A model generated the notes under the pieces. The model was not told where the DNA came from. It worked only from the letters and a program-made list of their open reading frames with translations, and ran no database searches. 64,000 nucleotides of DNA from Prinia subflava (Eukaryota > Chordata > Aves > Passeriformes > Cisticolidae), in the NCBI RefSeq assembly GCF_021018805.1, contig NC_086253.1:11286735-11350734 (forward strand), in the 5' to 3' direction. The first letter of the stretch is position 1. Every line of letters begins with the position of its first letter. Positions 37,301 to 52,300 of this stretch are shown here, in pieces. The translations under genes and the position numbers were made by a program.

Positions 37301-40300
37301 TGTGTGGCTTTAGGTTTTTGGCAGGTTCACGTTTTTTGCTTCTAGTTTAACATAATTTAAAAGCTTCCTCCAGAAGCTTTGAACTGTGCAGAGTCAATAT
37401 TTACAAAATATGGCTTGTTACTTCAGGCCTGTAAGGTATGGGGAAAGGTCCTTGACCCTCTTCAATCTTTTTGAAAAGCAAAAGCACTACACTTCCTTTT
37501 ACTTGAACAATTAAAATAACCACTCATTTGCTATTAGGGTTTTGAGAGCTTTCTAGCTTACACTTTCAAAACAAATCCTCACTTCCCTTTCTCAAACACA
37601 CAGAATTTGTTTAGGTTGGAAAGCACCTCTGGAGATCATCTAGTCCAAAACCCTGCTTAAACAGGATAAACTAGAGAACACTGACACTCCTTTCACAAAA
37701 TACAAGTTGAAACAATCTAGAAATGAAAGTAAATCAAAAATTCAGTTTCAAATCATGGATGTAACAGGCCATAGGGCTCTCCAGAGAAGAGAAGATGGTA
37801 TTCTGACTGTACCAGGACTATTTTCTTGGCATATCTCCTGTCACGAAGTGCAGGATTAGCTAGCTTTTCTATATGAATCAGCTGTTAAGCCACGTGAACT
37901 GAGTAAGGCACAAAATGTGATTCACTGCAACCACACATCTATTTCTATATTTTGTAGGATGATGAGAGAAAGTTAAAAGTCTAGGTTTTCATTTTTAAAC
38001 ATTCTGATACAGTATAATTCATCTGATTACAAGTACTCTCAAAAGAGGTGCTCAAGACAGACTGAAAGAACAACTAAAAAAAAACCTTGGCCCAAAATCA
38101 GCACTACGTGAATAAATGAATAAACAAACCAATCCATTAAAACAGCAGCTTCCCTGGGGTGTTCAACCCAGGTGGAGTTCAAAGAAATAAAATAAGGTTC
38201 CAGGTTGCATTATGGAATTTTCCTCCATCATAACAGGGTGGACACTAAAAAGCATTTAAGAATATGTACTCGTAGAACCTTTTTGACCCTTTAGAAATAG
38301 GAACACAATTAAATCTTTATCTGTTCACTTAAATACGTAATGATTTACAACATATTGGACCAGGCAGAAAAACAGATTCTATTTATTAACTTCTCTTTTT
38401 GGGGCTCATAAATACTTGATCTAAAGTAATCTTCAATCTATGTGTGACCTCAGAACACCAATTTCCAAGCAAACTGACTTAATATCACAAAAATCCAAGC
38501 CATTTTAAGAAATATGACAGCAATAGCTCTCCAATAAGCAAATAATGCTTCCTTGCAACTCCCTGAATTTTGCCTTTGGTATTAAAACAACAACAGGAAA
38601 GGTAAATCACATATCTAGCAGATAGCTAGGATCAGAGCTATGATTCACCACTTATAACACCTTCTAAGATAGAGAGAGATAATAAATAGCACATGTTATT
38701 TACTAATTTGAGATAAAAAAGAGATCATCTGCCAGCTCAAATTAACTTCAAATGAACATGCTATCCCTAAATGTAGGTTACTAGAGCAGCTAATCAGACT
38801 TCTGTTATTTAAAACTTAATTCTTTCAGATCCCTCCCACAGCACGCTACACTGAAATAGAAGTTATCCCCCCAAGAAAGGATAATTCCTCACTAGAAACT
38901 ATTCTTTCTGATTATTATTCATCACTTATAAACAAACATGTGGACTTCAAAGCCACAACAGACTTGCTATCCTCATAAGCAGTGCTGCTGTGAGATTTCA
39001 CTTAATCACAGTACTTCAGCTTGCCCATGCTAAAATGTCTTTATCTGTGTTATCAATGAAATGGGAGAAACTTTTGAAGTGTGTTCTCACCAATCATGCA
39101 GAAGCTCTTTTCTGCATCAAGTGAAATGCAGAAAGGACACTTGAAGTTTTCCTCAGCAGGTACTCTGCCAGATTCATTCAAGTTTGCTTGTGTGTATGAT
39201 AAGAATTCATAATGGACCCCCAACTCAAATTTTTGGGGAAAATGATTATTCTGCATTAAGAAAAATTAGAATCTAATAAAACTGGTTCTGTGATGGAACC
39301 CAAGGAATTATTCAGGAGAGCTCTGTCACCAAGTCCTCTGGCATTTTCCTGGCCACTCCTCTGTGCTGCTCCTCCCTGCAAGAAATGCTAGGCCAACTCT
39401 GCCTCTGTCCCAGGCTTATCAGAGAAGCTGCTGTGAGGACAGCTCTGCCTTGCCCCAGTTTGCTCCCATTTTCACTGGAAGCACATACAAGGTGAAATAA
39501 CTCCCAACCACACTGAATACTATTTACAGCCTCCAAGACAGTCATCTATACACTATTGGAAACACGAAATGTTATGAAGCGACTTTTGTGTAGACTAAGA
39601 CCCCACAAGGAATTTCTCCAGTTCAAAATGTATCTTTTCTATATTGAGAAAGCACATGCAAAAACTGGAATAATTAAACCTTTCGTCAACTTCAATTAAT
39701 GTTACTGCTACAGGCAGCAAAGCGGCTTCAGTAACATGACAAATCGGGTATGTGGTACTATGAATATCTGTTTAATGCCATAGTCATAAAGAAAAAGAAA
39801 TTGATTTACTGTAATTAATTTATTCTGTGATGTAATTCATTTATTCTGTCTTACCTTGGCAAGACAAATGACTTTCATTTCCTATATGGTATCTGAAGTT
39901 ATTTTTAAAATTCTTTCTTAAATAATGCTGCATGTTCTGGAAACTGTTAGTATATTACTTTCAATAAGGGCAATTGGATACAACCCAAAAGACAGATAAT
40001 ATTCATTGACTTTGTGAAATGTTTTGGTATTTTCCAGTAAAAGATTCTGAACAATCATCCTCAGACACACAGAAATGCTTACTACTGAGCTAGTCAGGAT
40101 ATACACTTCAAGAACCATTAAGGCTCTTTTGGAATTTTAATTTTTTTGCTTTAATAAATTCAAGTCCTCAACCTGCACTTCACCTTTCTGATTCGTTAAG
40201 ATAGTTTACATACAACTTGATTCATCCTTGTGCTGTCCCATACTTTTATATTAACACTTTCATTCACGTCACTTCTAGCTATCAAAAAATGTAATGTAAT

Positions 40301-43300
40301 GTGTAATGTAAGTGTAAGTGTAATGTAAATCACTCAGGAAACCACCTGATGTTTACAACCTGATTCCCTGGTATCCCAGTGTGGTGGTCTGTGTGTTTTA
40401 CCTAATTAATATCTGCTTTCGTCAGAGAAGCAGGGAACGGCAGGAATAAATCAGTGATTAAAATTAATTTAAAATCATCTGGTTAAGGTTCCATTCTACT
40501 TAAGAGGAAAAGAAAGACTGTTCCCTTGCTACAAACTCCAGAAGTCCTTTTTCCTCAGCTCTTGCCTATCCCTATTGCAAAGTGCAAGGCAGATTATGCA
40601 ACAGTGCCTTGGTCTAAACTGCACACAGATACCATATCTGGAGGCAGAAAAAGCTGGCCAGAGCAAACCATCAATAAAAACATGCTCAGATGTGCAATCA
40701 TAAGCAATTGATTAATTTGGCCTGATTAGCAGATTATTTCTCCAAAGAAGGTTTATGTGCAGAACTGTAGTAACTGTGTGGATGTTCCACCCCTGCAAAT
40801 GCTGAAAGCCAGGCTGGATGGGACTCCAAACAAACTGGTCTAGTGGGAGGTGTCCCTGCCCATGGCAGGAGAATGAGATATCTTTAAGGTTCCTTCCAAC
40901 CCAAACCACTCTAGGATTCTATGATTCTATGAAAGTTTGACAGTTCTGCACTTCGAGTAAGAAAGATGACAAACACTAAGAAAATTTCAACAAAATCTTA
41001 TTTTAGAAGCATCTCAAGTTTGTGCTGAAAGCAAGGCACATTTGAGAATAAAATTATAATTTTAAATTTTTAACAAAACTGTTCACTAGAGCCACACTTG
41101 TTCCTCTACGTGGTCCCACATGATACACAAGTATCAGAAGAGTTATATTCCCCCCTCGTGACTCAAAGTAAGCAAAGCCAATGCTCTGTGCTGTTAGCAT
41201 GCCCACACCTGACTACATTGAAAAGAAATTACTGTTATGAAGCTTCACCAATTATGTTTCCACGTTACCCCCAAGCAGTAATTTCTTAGAACAGTGGGAT
41301 GGAAGGCACTGTGTGTTCCTGTCAAATACATGAGAGCAGTTCTCTTTCAAAATTCATCACGGAATCTAGCAGCCAAGACTATCTCCTGCTTTAACACGTT
41401 GCATGCGGTTTCACGTGGCAGCAGCTTTTGAGAGCTTGGTTAGTTCAGAATGGACCACGCTGCCTGAACCCCACTGTGACAGGCCCTGGGAGATCAGCAG
41501 CACCAGACACCAGGAATGTCTCAGGATGTGCTGTGGAGCAGCTTAGGTAAAGTGGCCCCCTACACTGGGAGGAGGAAAGAGCCTTGGGGCACTGGTTTCA
41601 TCAGTGCAGATAAGATCCACAGGAAGTGGTTCTGCTTTGCTCTTTCTTAACAAATCCTCACAATTTCAGCAGAAGGACACAGTGACTGCTTTAACTGGAG
41701 CCCTGTCACCTCTCGGGCTGCAGCTTCACGTGTCACACGGCAAGCGCTGGGTGAGTGAACTGCCCTCCACAGCTGAACTCCACTAAACTCTACTGAGCAA
41801 TGCAAATTTCAGCAGAAAAGGGATCAGGTACAGGCTAATTAAGCTTGGATTTGTGACCAATGGACAGGCACATAAGTAATTTCAATGTTATTACCAGGAA
41901 ATTTACCTATTGCAGTGTCTTACATGTTTCAGTCTCCGTAAGTTAACTCTAATTCCAACCTTGCTCACAGTATCCACCTCGTAAAAAGGAACACAAGTGA
42001 ATTTCTAAACTCTTATTCATCTAATAAATTTCTGAGTCTCATAGACAGTGCTGGCTTTATACAGTAACAAGTAATGACAACTTTCACTATTCAAAGCCAA
42101 AATAATGTACTTGCAGAATTAGGAGGTTTAAAAAAAAAATCTCCACTTGCACATGAACAAACCGATCCATGTTCCAGACAGGAATTACAAACAAAAACAA
42201 CAAAACTAACCATCAAGTTATTTAATGTTGACAGATCAGCTGTTTTTACTTAAAATTGGAGGCAGTAATTTCAGGATAATATTTCTTATTTTCATCAAAC
42301 AACTTTTATATAAGTATTCCCCAGTCCTAAACACTAGGATTTTTCACCCAATGTTTAATTAGAATGGACATCCCTACTTGACCAGTTAATTGCAAACCAA
42401 CATTTTAAAATTTCTTCCATACTTTAGCAGGATAAAAATTAAGACAAAATATCTACTCAAGGTCAATATTAACAAGCTTTTAAAAATCTGAGCAATTCTT
42501 CATCATGTCTTTAAACTGCTATTTATTCAAGTGTTCCAGAAAAAATAAACTTTAGAACTACAGGAAGAATAGCAATTGATTGCTACACTGAAGTACTTGT
42601 CTTAAAATCTCTCTCACCACCGTTCTGCCTTCATTTTCTGGCAAGTTGCAATGTACTTACATTTCCTCTGCTCCTGACTGCATCAAGAGCATCTGCAGCC
42701 AAAGACTCATTCATATGAATAGAGACAATTCAAGACACCAAAACGCTTGTCACACAAAAAATACTGTCCTTAAAACATATATACATTAACAATTTGCATT
42801 CTTACATATACCAGAATCAGGCCTCCCATCACAAACACACTTAGACCACAACTGACTCTGCCATGGCAAAGACACAGTGAGGCAGAGCAGCTTCTCTGAC
42901 TCGTCATTCTCCTCAGTGTAGGAAATGTTTTAGAAATAAACACCAAACTTAGGCTTCTTCAAGTCATATGTTTGTTTTCAGCACTGTGAAATTAAAAGTA
43001 GAACCTTGGATTTGTGTCTCAGATTGGTGTTTTACAGCATTACTCTTTTTAATATGAGAGGAAAAACTGAATTCAAGCAAAATTCAAGCTACCAAATGAA
43101 GTACACCCTAAGAATGAATACTGTGGAAATGAAAATCCACAAGAGGTGATTTCAAACTATTTGTTTCAACCACTAAATGAAAGTCTGACAAAAATGTACT
43201 TACTGCTATCAAGCCAATTTTCATATAATCTATTTTAGGACTTCCTCTCTCCATCAAGCACCTTTTTGAAGTGATCACCCAATTTTAAGGTTTCTGGTTA

Positions 43301-46300
43301 TTGGTAAGGGGAGGAGGCAGGCTGTCTCCCATTTCTTAACACATTATTCATTTAAATAATTAAATGCAAAAATCAAAATTACATTAACTGTATCTCTGTA
43401 ATTTCCTATGAGAGTTAGAAAAGTTACTACTGACCCTCATTACCTTTTCATCCTCTGCACACTTTTCTCTCTAAAAGAATCAGGCTGCAAAATCCTGGTC
43501 TTCATTGAATTGTCACCCTGTTTTGGCTTTTTGTATGTGTTTGTGTGTGCTTACACACACCTGTGTATATATACCCCCAACCACGACACCGACATACACA
43601 GGGTAAACACTATAATCACTTCACTTAAACACAATTTTATTTCAATATATTCAAGTCGAAATCCACTAAGATTTTTTCCAATTACTCCCAATAAAGGGGC
43701 CCAAACTTGCTTGTTTTGCTCCAACACTAAGGTTGAAAGAAGAGGTTAGGCTGGAAGAGCAAGTATCTCACATCTGTGTGAGCAGATTGGCATTTCTGCA
43801 TCCACCAACTTTGAAAAAAAAGGGATCACAGAAGGTAAGCAAAACTATAAACAAGCTCCATAACTGCCCATATGGACTATTTATCAGGCCACTTGCAAAA
43901 AGAGAACATCCTAATGAACACATCCACCTCATCTGATAACAAAAAAAAAAATCACAAGGAAACATTTTTCAGATGATTCAGAACACGGTTTTTAAAAATT
44001 CAAGTGGCACTGGAAAAATAGTGTTTATTTGAATCTTAACAATTTTTATAAATACTCCTTACACACAACTGATCTACAATTTCAACTACAGTTCACAGAG
44101 TATTTTTATCTTTTTGTAGAGACAAAACCATGAACATTGTATGGAGCACCTTGACTGCCTCAGCAGAAATAGTATTTTAACATTTTCACAGTCCAAAATC
44201 TATTCATTATTCCCATCAGATCAGCACACAAACTTAAATACAAAAACCCAACAACACAAGAAATGTGTTGGAAAAATCAGAAATAAAAGATATCTTACAA
44301 TTTACTTTAAAGTATTGCTAGCATTTAAGCAGGATCACCCTTCCCTTTAATTCTTTCATGCAATGCGTGTGTTAAACTACCTACAAAGCAGCTTAAATAA
44401 AAACTTTTTTTAAAAGGTTTAAAGGTTCAGTTCTGAATATACCTTATAAAAATTGTGACCTGCAATTTCATTAATGACAACAAATGTGCAAGCTTAATTG
44501 TCTGAGCAGGCAACAGAAGTCAAAATAGCTCTGAAATAAGTCTACAGGTTGCAGATTATATGTTAATATTGAACACTGAAAATTTGACAAGGGGTCAAAG
44601 GTGAAGTTATTTTTCAACCTTTCAGATCCCACGTATTTTTATTCTTTCAAAACTGTAGTTGAACAGTTTCCCTCCTCTGTAATAGGTTACTAATAAATTC
44701 ACCTCCTTCCTTTTGCTCTGCAACTAAATTTCTCTCTATAACAAATTTAGTTCTAAGTGATGATTCTTGATTTTCAGCTATGTGGAGATGCATCAAGATT
44801 GTTATTTCTGAAATTAAGAATCCATCATCAGTATTCCTGTAGTCTAGGTATGAGTCCTACATTTTATTGTTCATAAAATGAGTATACCAAGACAAACATA
44901 TCCTCAAGAAAGACATTACTTCTTGCATTTATTTCTCCGTATTTGTTTCATATTCAAATTAACTACTATGGTAGTTACAGTGCTGACCTCAATATTCTAT
45001 AACTATGAGAGCAGAGCAAATTACCAACAAAATTGTGCTTTGCATCACTTTGTTAGGATAATAAGTAATGGGAAAATGGGAGTTCAAAAATCTCCCAGCT
45101 AGTCAATTAGCAATTTATTACCTGAACAAATACTCAAGCAGCTTTGCAGTGAGCCAGAATGGGATGGTAATGCTGCTGAAGGTGGTGGGAATAGCCACCA
45201 AATCTTCCCCACTTCCTTGATTACTCTTCCACAGCCTTGCTGGCACGAGTGCCTGTGCCACAAATCTGACCTGCAAACCTCTCTGGGTTAACATTTCCTC
45301 TGTCCCAACCAGGTTAATCTCAGGAAACTGATTCACTTTCCCAAACCAGTTCTCCACATAAGCACCCAAATGCTTGTGCAAGTACAAGCTATGACTAGGA
45401 AGGTGTGTAGAGCAACAATGCAACCAGGCTGCAGAGGTGGGGTAGTTTCTTCTTACAGCACTGACAGATCAGAGTAGTTATAGTTCTGTAAACTAAAAAA
45501 CAGTTCCTCACATTTGCTGTCTGAAGAATCTCTCTGGAGAGCTTCCTTTGACATGTGTTACAGATCATTCTTTCTTTTTAAACCTTGCCTTCAACTGTCT
45601 CTCCCTTTGTCCACTTTTCTGCTCAACTACACAATACCTGCTGCCTCTGTTATCTTCCTTCAACCTGCTGCCTTCACCTCTCCTCACCTGCTCTAGTCAG
45701 TGCACTTCCACTCAGTCATGTAATCTTCAAAGGGAACATTTGCTACTATCCATGGCTTTTTATTTAGGAATTCTGGATTACACATGTACATGTGCAATCT
45801 GCATTTCTGCCCAAACATTCCAGTCCTTTCTATTCACACACAACACAAAGTCAACTCAGAATTTTTAGAATTATATTTATGCAAAGCTTTGTGGGAATTT
45901 CAACTCAAACTGGTGCATTGCAACTGCCCCTGACAAGAAGAGGCGAGGGTTTACAGAAAGGAAAGCATGATACTACATGGTACAGAACCTCTTGTGAAAT
46001 CATTCTAACACACATGGTTTTCAGAATTTCCTAAATAAAAATAAAGAATTCTTGGAGCACTCTTGGTGAACTAGCACTTTAAGAAACCACCAATTAAAAT
46101 ATAAACATCACAAGTCAAATATATCTAGCACAAAGAAGGACATAAAGCCTTAAGAATCTATTAAAAAGTCCAAACTTACTTCATCAGAAGCAGAGCGAAG
46201 ACACTGGACAGCAGCCTGTTTTTTCATTTCCTCTAGTGTTAGATCAGAGCACTTTTTCTTACTCTTTCCCCATTTCTTGTAAGCTCCCTTTTCCCAGCCC

Positions 46301-49300
46301 AGGAAGATGTCATTCTCCTAAAAGCAAATAAAGAAATTACATTATTTAAATACATTAATATCTCAGTACTACAGCAGAACAGGACTACAGATAACATACC
46401 GTGCAAAATGAAACCAACCCCTTTCTATCTGCTAAAAACTATTTTTTGCCAAATTAAAGATTAGTTTGATTACATAAAACTTGCACTTACTATTCAGAAA
46501 AGCACATGCATCTTTCACAGGACATGGAGGCAACTCACACTTCACTGTAATATTTTCCAATTGCAAAGTATATCCACAAAGGCAATTTTATGGCCAACTT
46601 ATGGCTGAATGTATTACTGTAATTTACACAAAATACGTTAGTTGCACTGATCTCTGAAATAATAAGAATGAAAAGCAAGTAGTTCTGAGTTAAGATCAAA
46701 CTTAAGAGAAAGTTAAACCAGAAGAAGAAAATGCAGTGTTAGATCCTGAAGCCTTCAACTCAGTGTTAAAATGAATATGATTACAGCTAGAGATAGCAGT
46801 ACCTGTCATAAAATAAACCTGAACTACTTCAGAAGAAAACTCAAATAACTGAGAAGTGAGGGTGAGTAGGTGGGGTTGGCTTCTAATAAATGGAAGAACG
46901 ATGAAGAACAATAAAATCAAAGTAGAACGCTACTGTATTGTATGCAATCATCTGGAGATATGCAGCATCCCTTTTATAAAGCTTTGCACAATTTACAACA
47001 TTTATTACCATATGCCTGTTCACATACACATACATGATCTTCCATATTCATCTCATGAAAGAAATATTTTATCTATTAGTGAAATAGTCTTTAACATCTT
47101 AAAATGCATGCTTGTCCAAAATCATCTTCCTCAGAGAGATCCACAAACATCTGATGCTTTTCAGCCTACCTGTTTCAACTCTTGCAGTGTATCTGTTACT
47201 GCTTCCAAAGAAAACCAGGCTAAGGCCTACCCTCATTAAAAGAATTCCTAATTCTCCATGGTTTCGAAACAAAGTAAAAACAAGTTGTCAGTGCGAATAA
47301 TTGTCCCTGTGCAATCCAAGAATAAGATGGGAAAAAATGGGGCCAAGAGAGACCAATCATCTTCCAGAAGCAGCCACCAAAGGGCTGCCATTTGTGACTT
47401 CACATGAAGGAGCACAGCAATTTACTGCTGGATTTACTGCTTAAAGTCTTATTTGAGCACCAAAACTGGAGAAATGCATTTAGTGCTGAAAGAACAAAAT
47501 GCTATCAGTCACTCTGTTTTTCCTAGCATTTGTGCAAGGTGTCAGTGATTCACTTAAAACAAAAAATTTGAATACGTACTGTACTGTTATTAGAAGAACT
47601 AGCAAAAGAAATAATAGAAAAAAGAGAAAATTATAAGAAAATGGGTTTAAAAGACTGTGCATATCTAAAATTCATTTTAAAAAATAATTTTTAAGTCTTT
47701 TCCAAAATTGTAGTTTATATATTTCTTTATACAACGAGGCTGTAGAGCACTCTAACTCTTCCCAATATTCATGTGAAAGAAAAGAAACTGATGAAAACCA
47801 CCTATCCCCCACTAACTCCCAAAACCCCTCCAGCTCATTCACATGGGCAGAGCTGCAAATAAGTAAATACAGACCCATTTGTGTGGGTGAAAACCCAGGT
47901 ACACCAGCAAATTTGCACTGGGTTAACTTCATTTACTCTGATTTTACGTGGCATGTTCACAGACAACATCTGCAGTAGGAAAACATTCCAAAATGCTATG
48001 TATTACTGTTTTTCTCTATGCTAACAAAGGTTTGCTTTGTACTGATACATCACAGCTTTACCAGCTATCCGTCAGCAGAGCAGCAAGAACCTTCATGCTC
48101 ACAGAATTTATAAAGCATTTCATCCAGTTCTTCACACATGTAATCTGAAAAATATCTGACCCTTGTCTACAAACTTTGACAGTTCTCAACGTCTAAAAAC
48201 TGAAAAATCTCTTTTAAGATATATGCAATTTTTTTAACAGGGGAAGGAAAGCTAAACAGAATTCTCTCTCAGGCCCCCAGCTCAGAGCTGTGGTACCATG
48301 GTCTCACAACTCCTTCCAGAGTGAGTGAGTTGTTTGTGCACTCTGGGAACAACACAGCTTGGATGTTGCAATTGAGGACACAGCTCTGATAAAATTCTCG
48401 TTTTCTTTCTATCTCTTTACAAAGTACAAACAACAAAAATTTTTTTGGACACATGGTTTTCAATCACACCTGGCTGCCAAGCTTAAAATTTGGGTTTGGA
48501 TTTTTTTCTCCTGGACAAATTCGTTTATAGCCTCTGATTTTACAAGACCATGGATTACAGCTGTCCCATGCAAAATTTTGCAGTTTAACATCCTCATCTA
48601 AACTCCAGTATTTATCAGCACAATAGATACATTTGATATAGCCTATGTTCCTGCAGATCTTGCACCTCCTGTACTCAAATCAAACACCACACCCATAAAA
48701 CTCTAGAGAACAGTGAAGAAAAAAAAATCCTTAGGCATAATTCTTGTGTATCAGAACCATTCTGGATCAAAGACAAAAAGTCTTTACAAAGCCCAATACT
48801 ACAGTAAAATGCCTGAGAAACAAGAAAGTGTAATACACCCTAAAGAGTGAGTTTGTAGAACAGTGAGACACAAACAGAGTGATCCTCTTCTTTTATGATG
48901 ACTAAATTGGGAAAAAAAAAGAAAGACTGACAACCCAGTAATTCCCGATGGTTTAAATTAGTTAAATTAGTCTCTTAATTTTTCCCCCCTCTCTTTTTCT
49001 GTCTTCAGCAGTCAGGAGCCCATCAGTAGGTTTACTCCTTAGACCGAAAAGCATCAAGTCCATAACAAACAGGAAAGAAAGCAGCTCAGCACAACATTCG
49101 GTATGCATGAAGACAGGTAAACTACTTCCTCCACATGGAAAGAATAAACAAGGACTTCTAATCTCTTTGCCTGCTAGATTACCTTGTTTCCTAACAGAAC
49201 TAGAGATCATAAGATAATGCTTATTTTAATGCAACAGCTCTACACTGGTCGCTGAACTTTCCACAAAAGCAATGCCACTCTGAACTTAGAGATTTTGAAA

Positions 49301-52300
49301 GTGTGCATACACACACAAGAAAAACTGAAATTTTGCTTACAGAGCTCAAATATTTCTATCAGACTACCATTATCTAAATTTTCAAGAGATGACCATCTAA
49401 TATTAAAGAGATATCAACAGAAAGCCAATGCCCTCTGGATACTGAAAAAACCCCAAGTTAATATATCTAAACTGCTATTTAAATATCTGCTCTTCAGAGT
49501 CCTACTGTCCCCCACCTACTGTGTAACTAGACAATTTCATTAGATATTTTCAATCATGAAGACACTGAAAGTGCAAAGTTTCCTGACAAGAATAACTTAA
49601 TAAATATATAAATATGGCTAAAAAAAAAAAGGCAAGTTTGATAGTAATTCTTCTTTCATTTGCTGAAAAGAGAAATATCTACTATCCATAAAAAAACAAA
49701 TGTGACAGCTTGCAATACAACTGAAATAAAAGGATTATGAAGCTCATGGTTCACATAAATAGCAGCATTAGAAAGGGAAACAAAGCCTGTTTTTAAAAAG
49801 GAAAATAAAGGAAGACTTGGGGAACTACAGGCCAGCCAGTGTCACTTCTGCACCTGGCAAAATCATGGCACAGATCCTCCTGGAAACTAAAGCATATGGA
49901 AAATAAGAAGCCAACATGGCTACATGGCTTCACTGGGGGTAGATCATGCCTGACAAATTTGGTGGCCTTCTATGACAGGAGAACAGCTTTGGTGGGTAAG
50001 GGAAGAGTAAATGATGTCAACCACCTGGACCTGTGCAAAGCTGGTGACATTGTCCTTGCCTCTGGACAGACATGGATTTGACAGATGGGCCACTCAGTGG
50101 GTAAGTCCCACTCAAAGACTTGTGGTCAATGGCTTGATGTCCAAATGAAGGCCAGTGACAAGTGTTTCTCTGGGTCTGTGTTGGCACTGATGATGTTTAA
50201 CACCTTTCTCAGCGCCATGGACAGTGGATCAAGAGCTCCCTCAGCAAGTCTGTCAGTGACACCAAACTGTGTGGGGCAGCTGGCACGCTGGAGGGAAGGG
50301 ATCCACCCAGAAGGACCTGGACAGGCTTGAGAGGTGAGCCTGTGTGAACTTCATGAAGTTCAACAAGGCCAAGGGCAAGGTACTCCACCCAAGCTGAGGC
50401 AATTCCAAACACAAATCCAGGCTGGGCAGAGCAAGAATGAAGAGGAGCCCAGAGAAAAGGACTTAGGGCTGTTGGTTGATGAGAAGTTGAACAGGAGCTG
50501 GCAGTGTGCAGCCACAGAAGGACAAGTGTATCCTGGGCTGCATCCAAAGCAGTGTGGCCAGCAGGCAAAGGAAGGTGATTCTGGCCCTCTGACTCTCATG
50601 AGACCCCACCCATAGTGCTGCACCCCAGGTCTGTTCCCAACATGAGAGGGACATGGACCTGTGTAAGTGAGTGCCCAGAAGGGTCACAGCGGGGCTGGAA
50701 CACCTCTGCTGTGAACACAGGCTGACAGGGCTGTTCAGCCTAGAGAAGAAAAGGCTCCAGAGAGACCTTACAGGACACTCCAGTACATGAAAGGCCCACA
50801 GGAGAGCTCAGGAGGGACTTCTGACAAGAGCATGGAGTAACAGCACAAGGGGGGGGTGTCTTTAAACTGAAGGAGGGCAGGTTTAGATTAGATATTAGAA
50901 AGAAATTCTTTACTCTGAGGGTTGTAAGACACTTGAGAGGTTACCCAGAGAAGTTGTGTCTGCCCCTTCCTGGAGGTATTCAAGGCCAAGCTAGGCCACA
51001 CTCATGGGGCTCTGAGCAATCCCTGCCCATGGCAGAGGGCTAGGAACTACATGGTCTCAAAGATCCTTTCCAAACCAAACCATTCAATGTTTCCATGACA
51101 AATTATATCTAAAATTGAATATCGCTGCCTCTTGGCAGATTTCACAATTGAGGATTTGGGGAAAACTGCAACAGATCCAAGTGTACTTAACCTTTATTTT
51201 TCAGCAATGTATAAAGACCTTCAGTGATCTTGCCTGAAAAAATGCTCCCACTAAACTGAAATTCAGGAAAAAAATCTCATAGATTGCTTAAGGCCACAGT
51301 GATGGCTATCTTTTCATAATTAAATTTATTACAAATACTAAGAAAGCTCTGATGGGCCAGGATCAGCTTAGACATTCCTTACAAGCTGCCTCAGACTGAG
51401 ATAAAGAGATAATACATAGGTGAGACAGTTCAGAAGAAAACACAAGCACATCGGCTCAAACTCAGCTAATATGCCCCCAAGGAAATGCAGATGAAGAATA
51501 CATTTCAGAGAGCAGCGTAGGTTTTCTCCATGGCAAAAAAACATTGGTAAACACAGAATAGAGAGGACTGGAAAATGTTCATTAATGTTAGATAATAACT
51601 CCAAACCCAGGTGTTATCAGGGAAAGAATTCAACTTGGACTTACAGTGAAAAACCAGGGAACCATCTAGCCACTACAGTTACCCCTCTCCCAGATGCCAC
51701 AACCAGACCATTATAACCCTGTGGAGCCTGACTGTAAGAGAACAGCTGATAATGTAGCAGATCACAACAGGCACTGCTGTGACCTCAAGGTATCTGGGAC
51801 TGATGACAGCCAAGGAAGAATTCTACTCAACAAAACTAATCAATCCAAGTATAAAATCCTGTGAGTTTCTGTCCATTATAAACTTTTGCTTATAATCCTA
51901 TCAGTTTGAAAGGGCAGTCTATGTGATGTTCACTAATTAGAAGTTACTTCTAAGCTGAACTAAGGAGAAGAAATTTGTCACACCCACTCCAAAGAATGCG
52001 AGAACATGCAAATGCTGCATCTGTTAAAATCTTATGTTGAGCAGACTGCTTTTAGACTTTTCCCATTAAAGTAAAAGCAGAAAAGACGAAAATTTAGCAA
52101 TGCTATAGCTAGAGCTATAAAGACATCACTTTACTTACATGTCTGACTTACACTGCAGAAAAGAAAGCCAGGAACTCAACAGAAACTGTCACTACAGAGT
52201 CAAAGTGTCTGAAAGAGGCATGTCATGACTGGAGAAGTTATTTCATAGCACTTATGGTTGCTTTCTTGGCTTCAGAGGTAAAGCTGTGTGGCAAGCATCA

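Larger units (their letters stand above)
33316..46179 (-). other. KIAA0232: KIAA0232 intron 2
   Basis: A 12.9-kb intron. It holds an A-rich run (33341-33362), a less AT-rich patch with an AP-1/Maf-like motif (35380-35620), an AAAC microsatellite near 36321-36339, CR1 fragments at 37597-37690 (reverse) and 40775-40933 (forward), and a degenerate GTAATGTAA repeat near 40290-40328. An open frame of 101 codons at 45118-45423 (minus) has no recognisable features. Confidence 0.7.

Noticed and set aside
45118..45423. 101-codon open frame on the minus strand in KIAA0232 intron 2
   Set aside because: No recognisable domain and no in-phase splice evidence with the KIAA0232 exons. It could be an unrecognised old repeat; not enough to call.
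50209..50687. Several overlapping open frames of 74-119 codons
   Set aside because: Debris of the CR1 element on both strands, not host genes.
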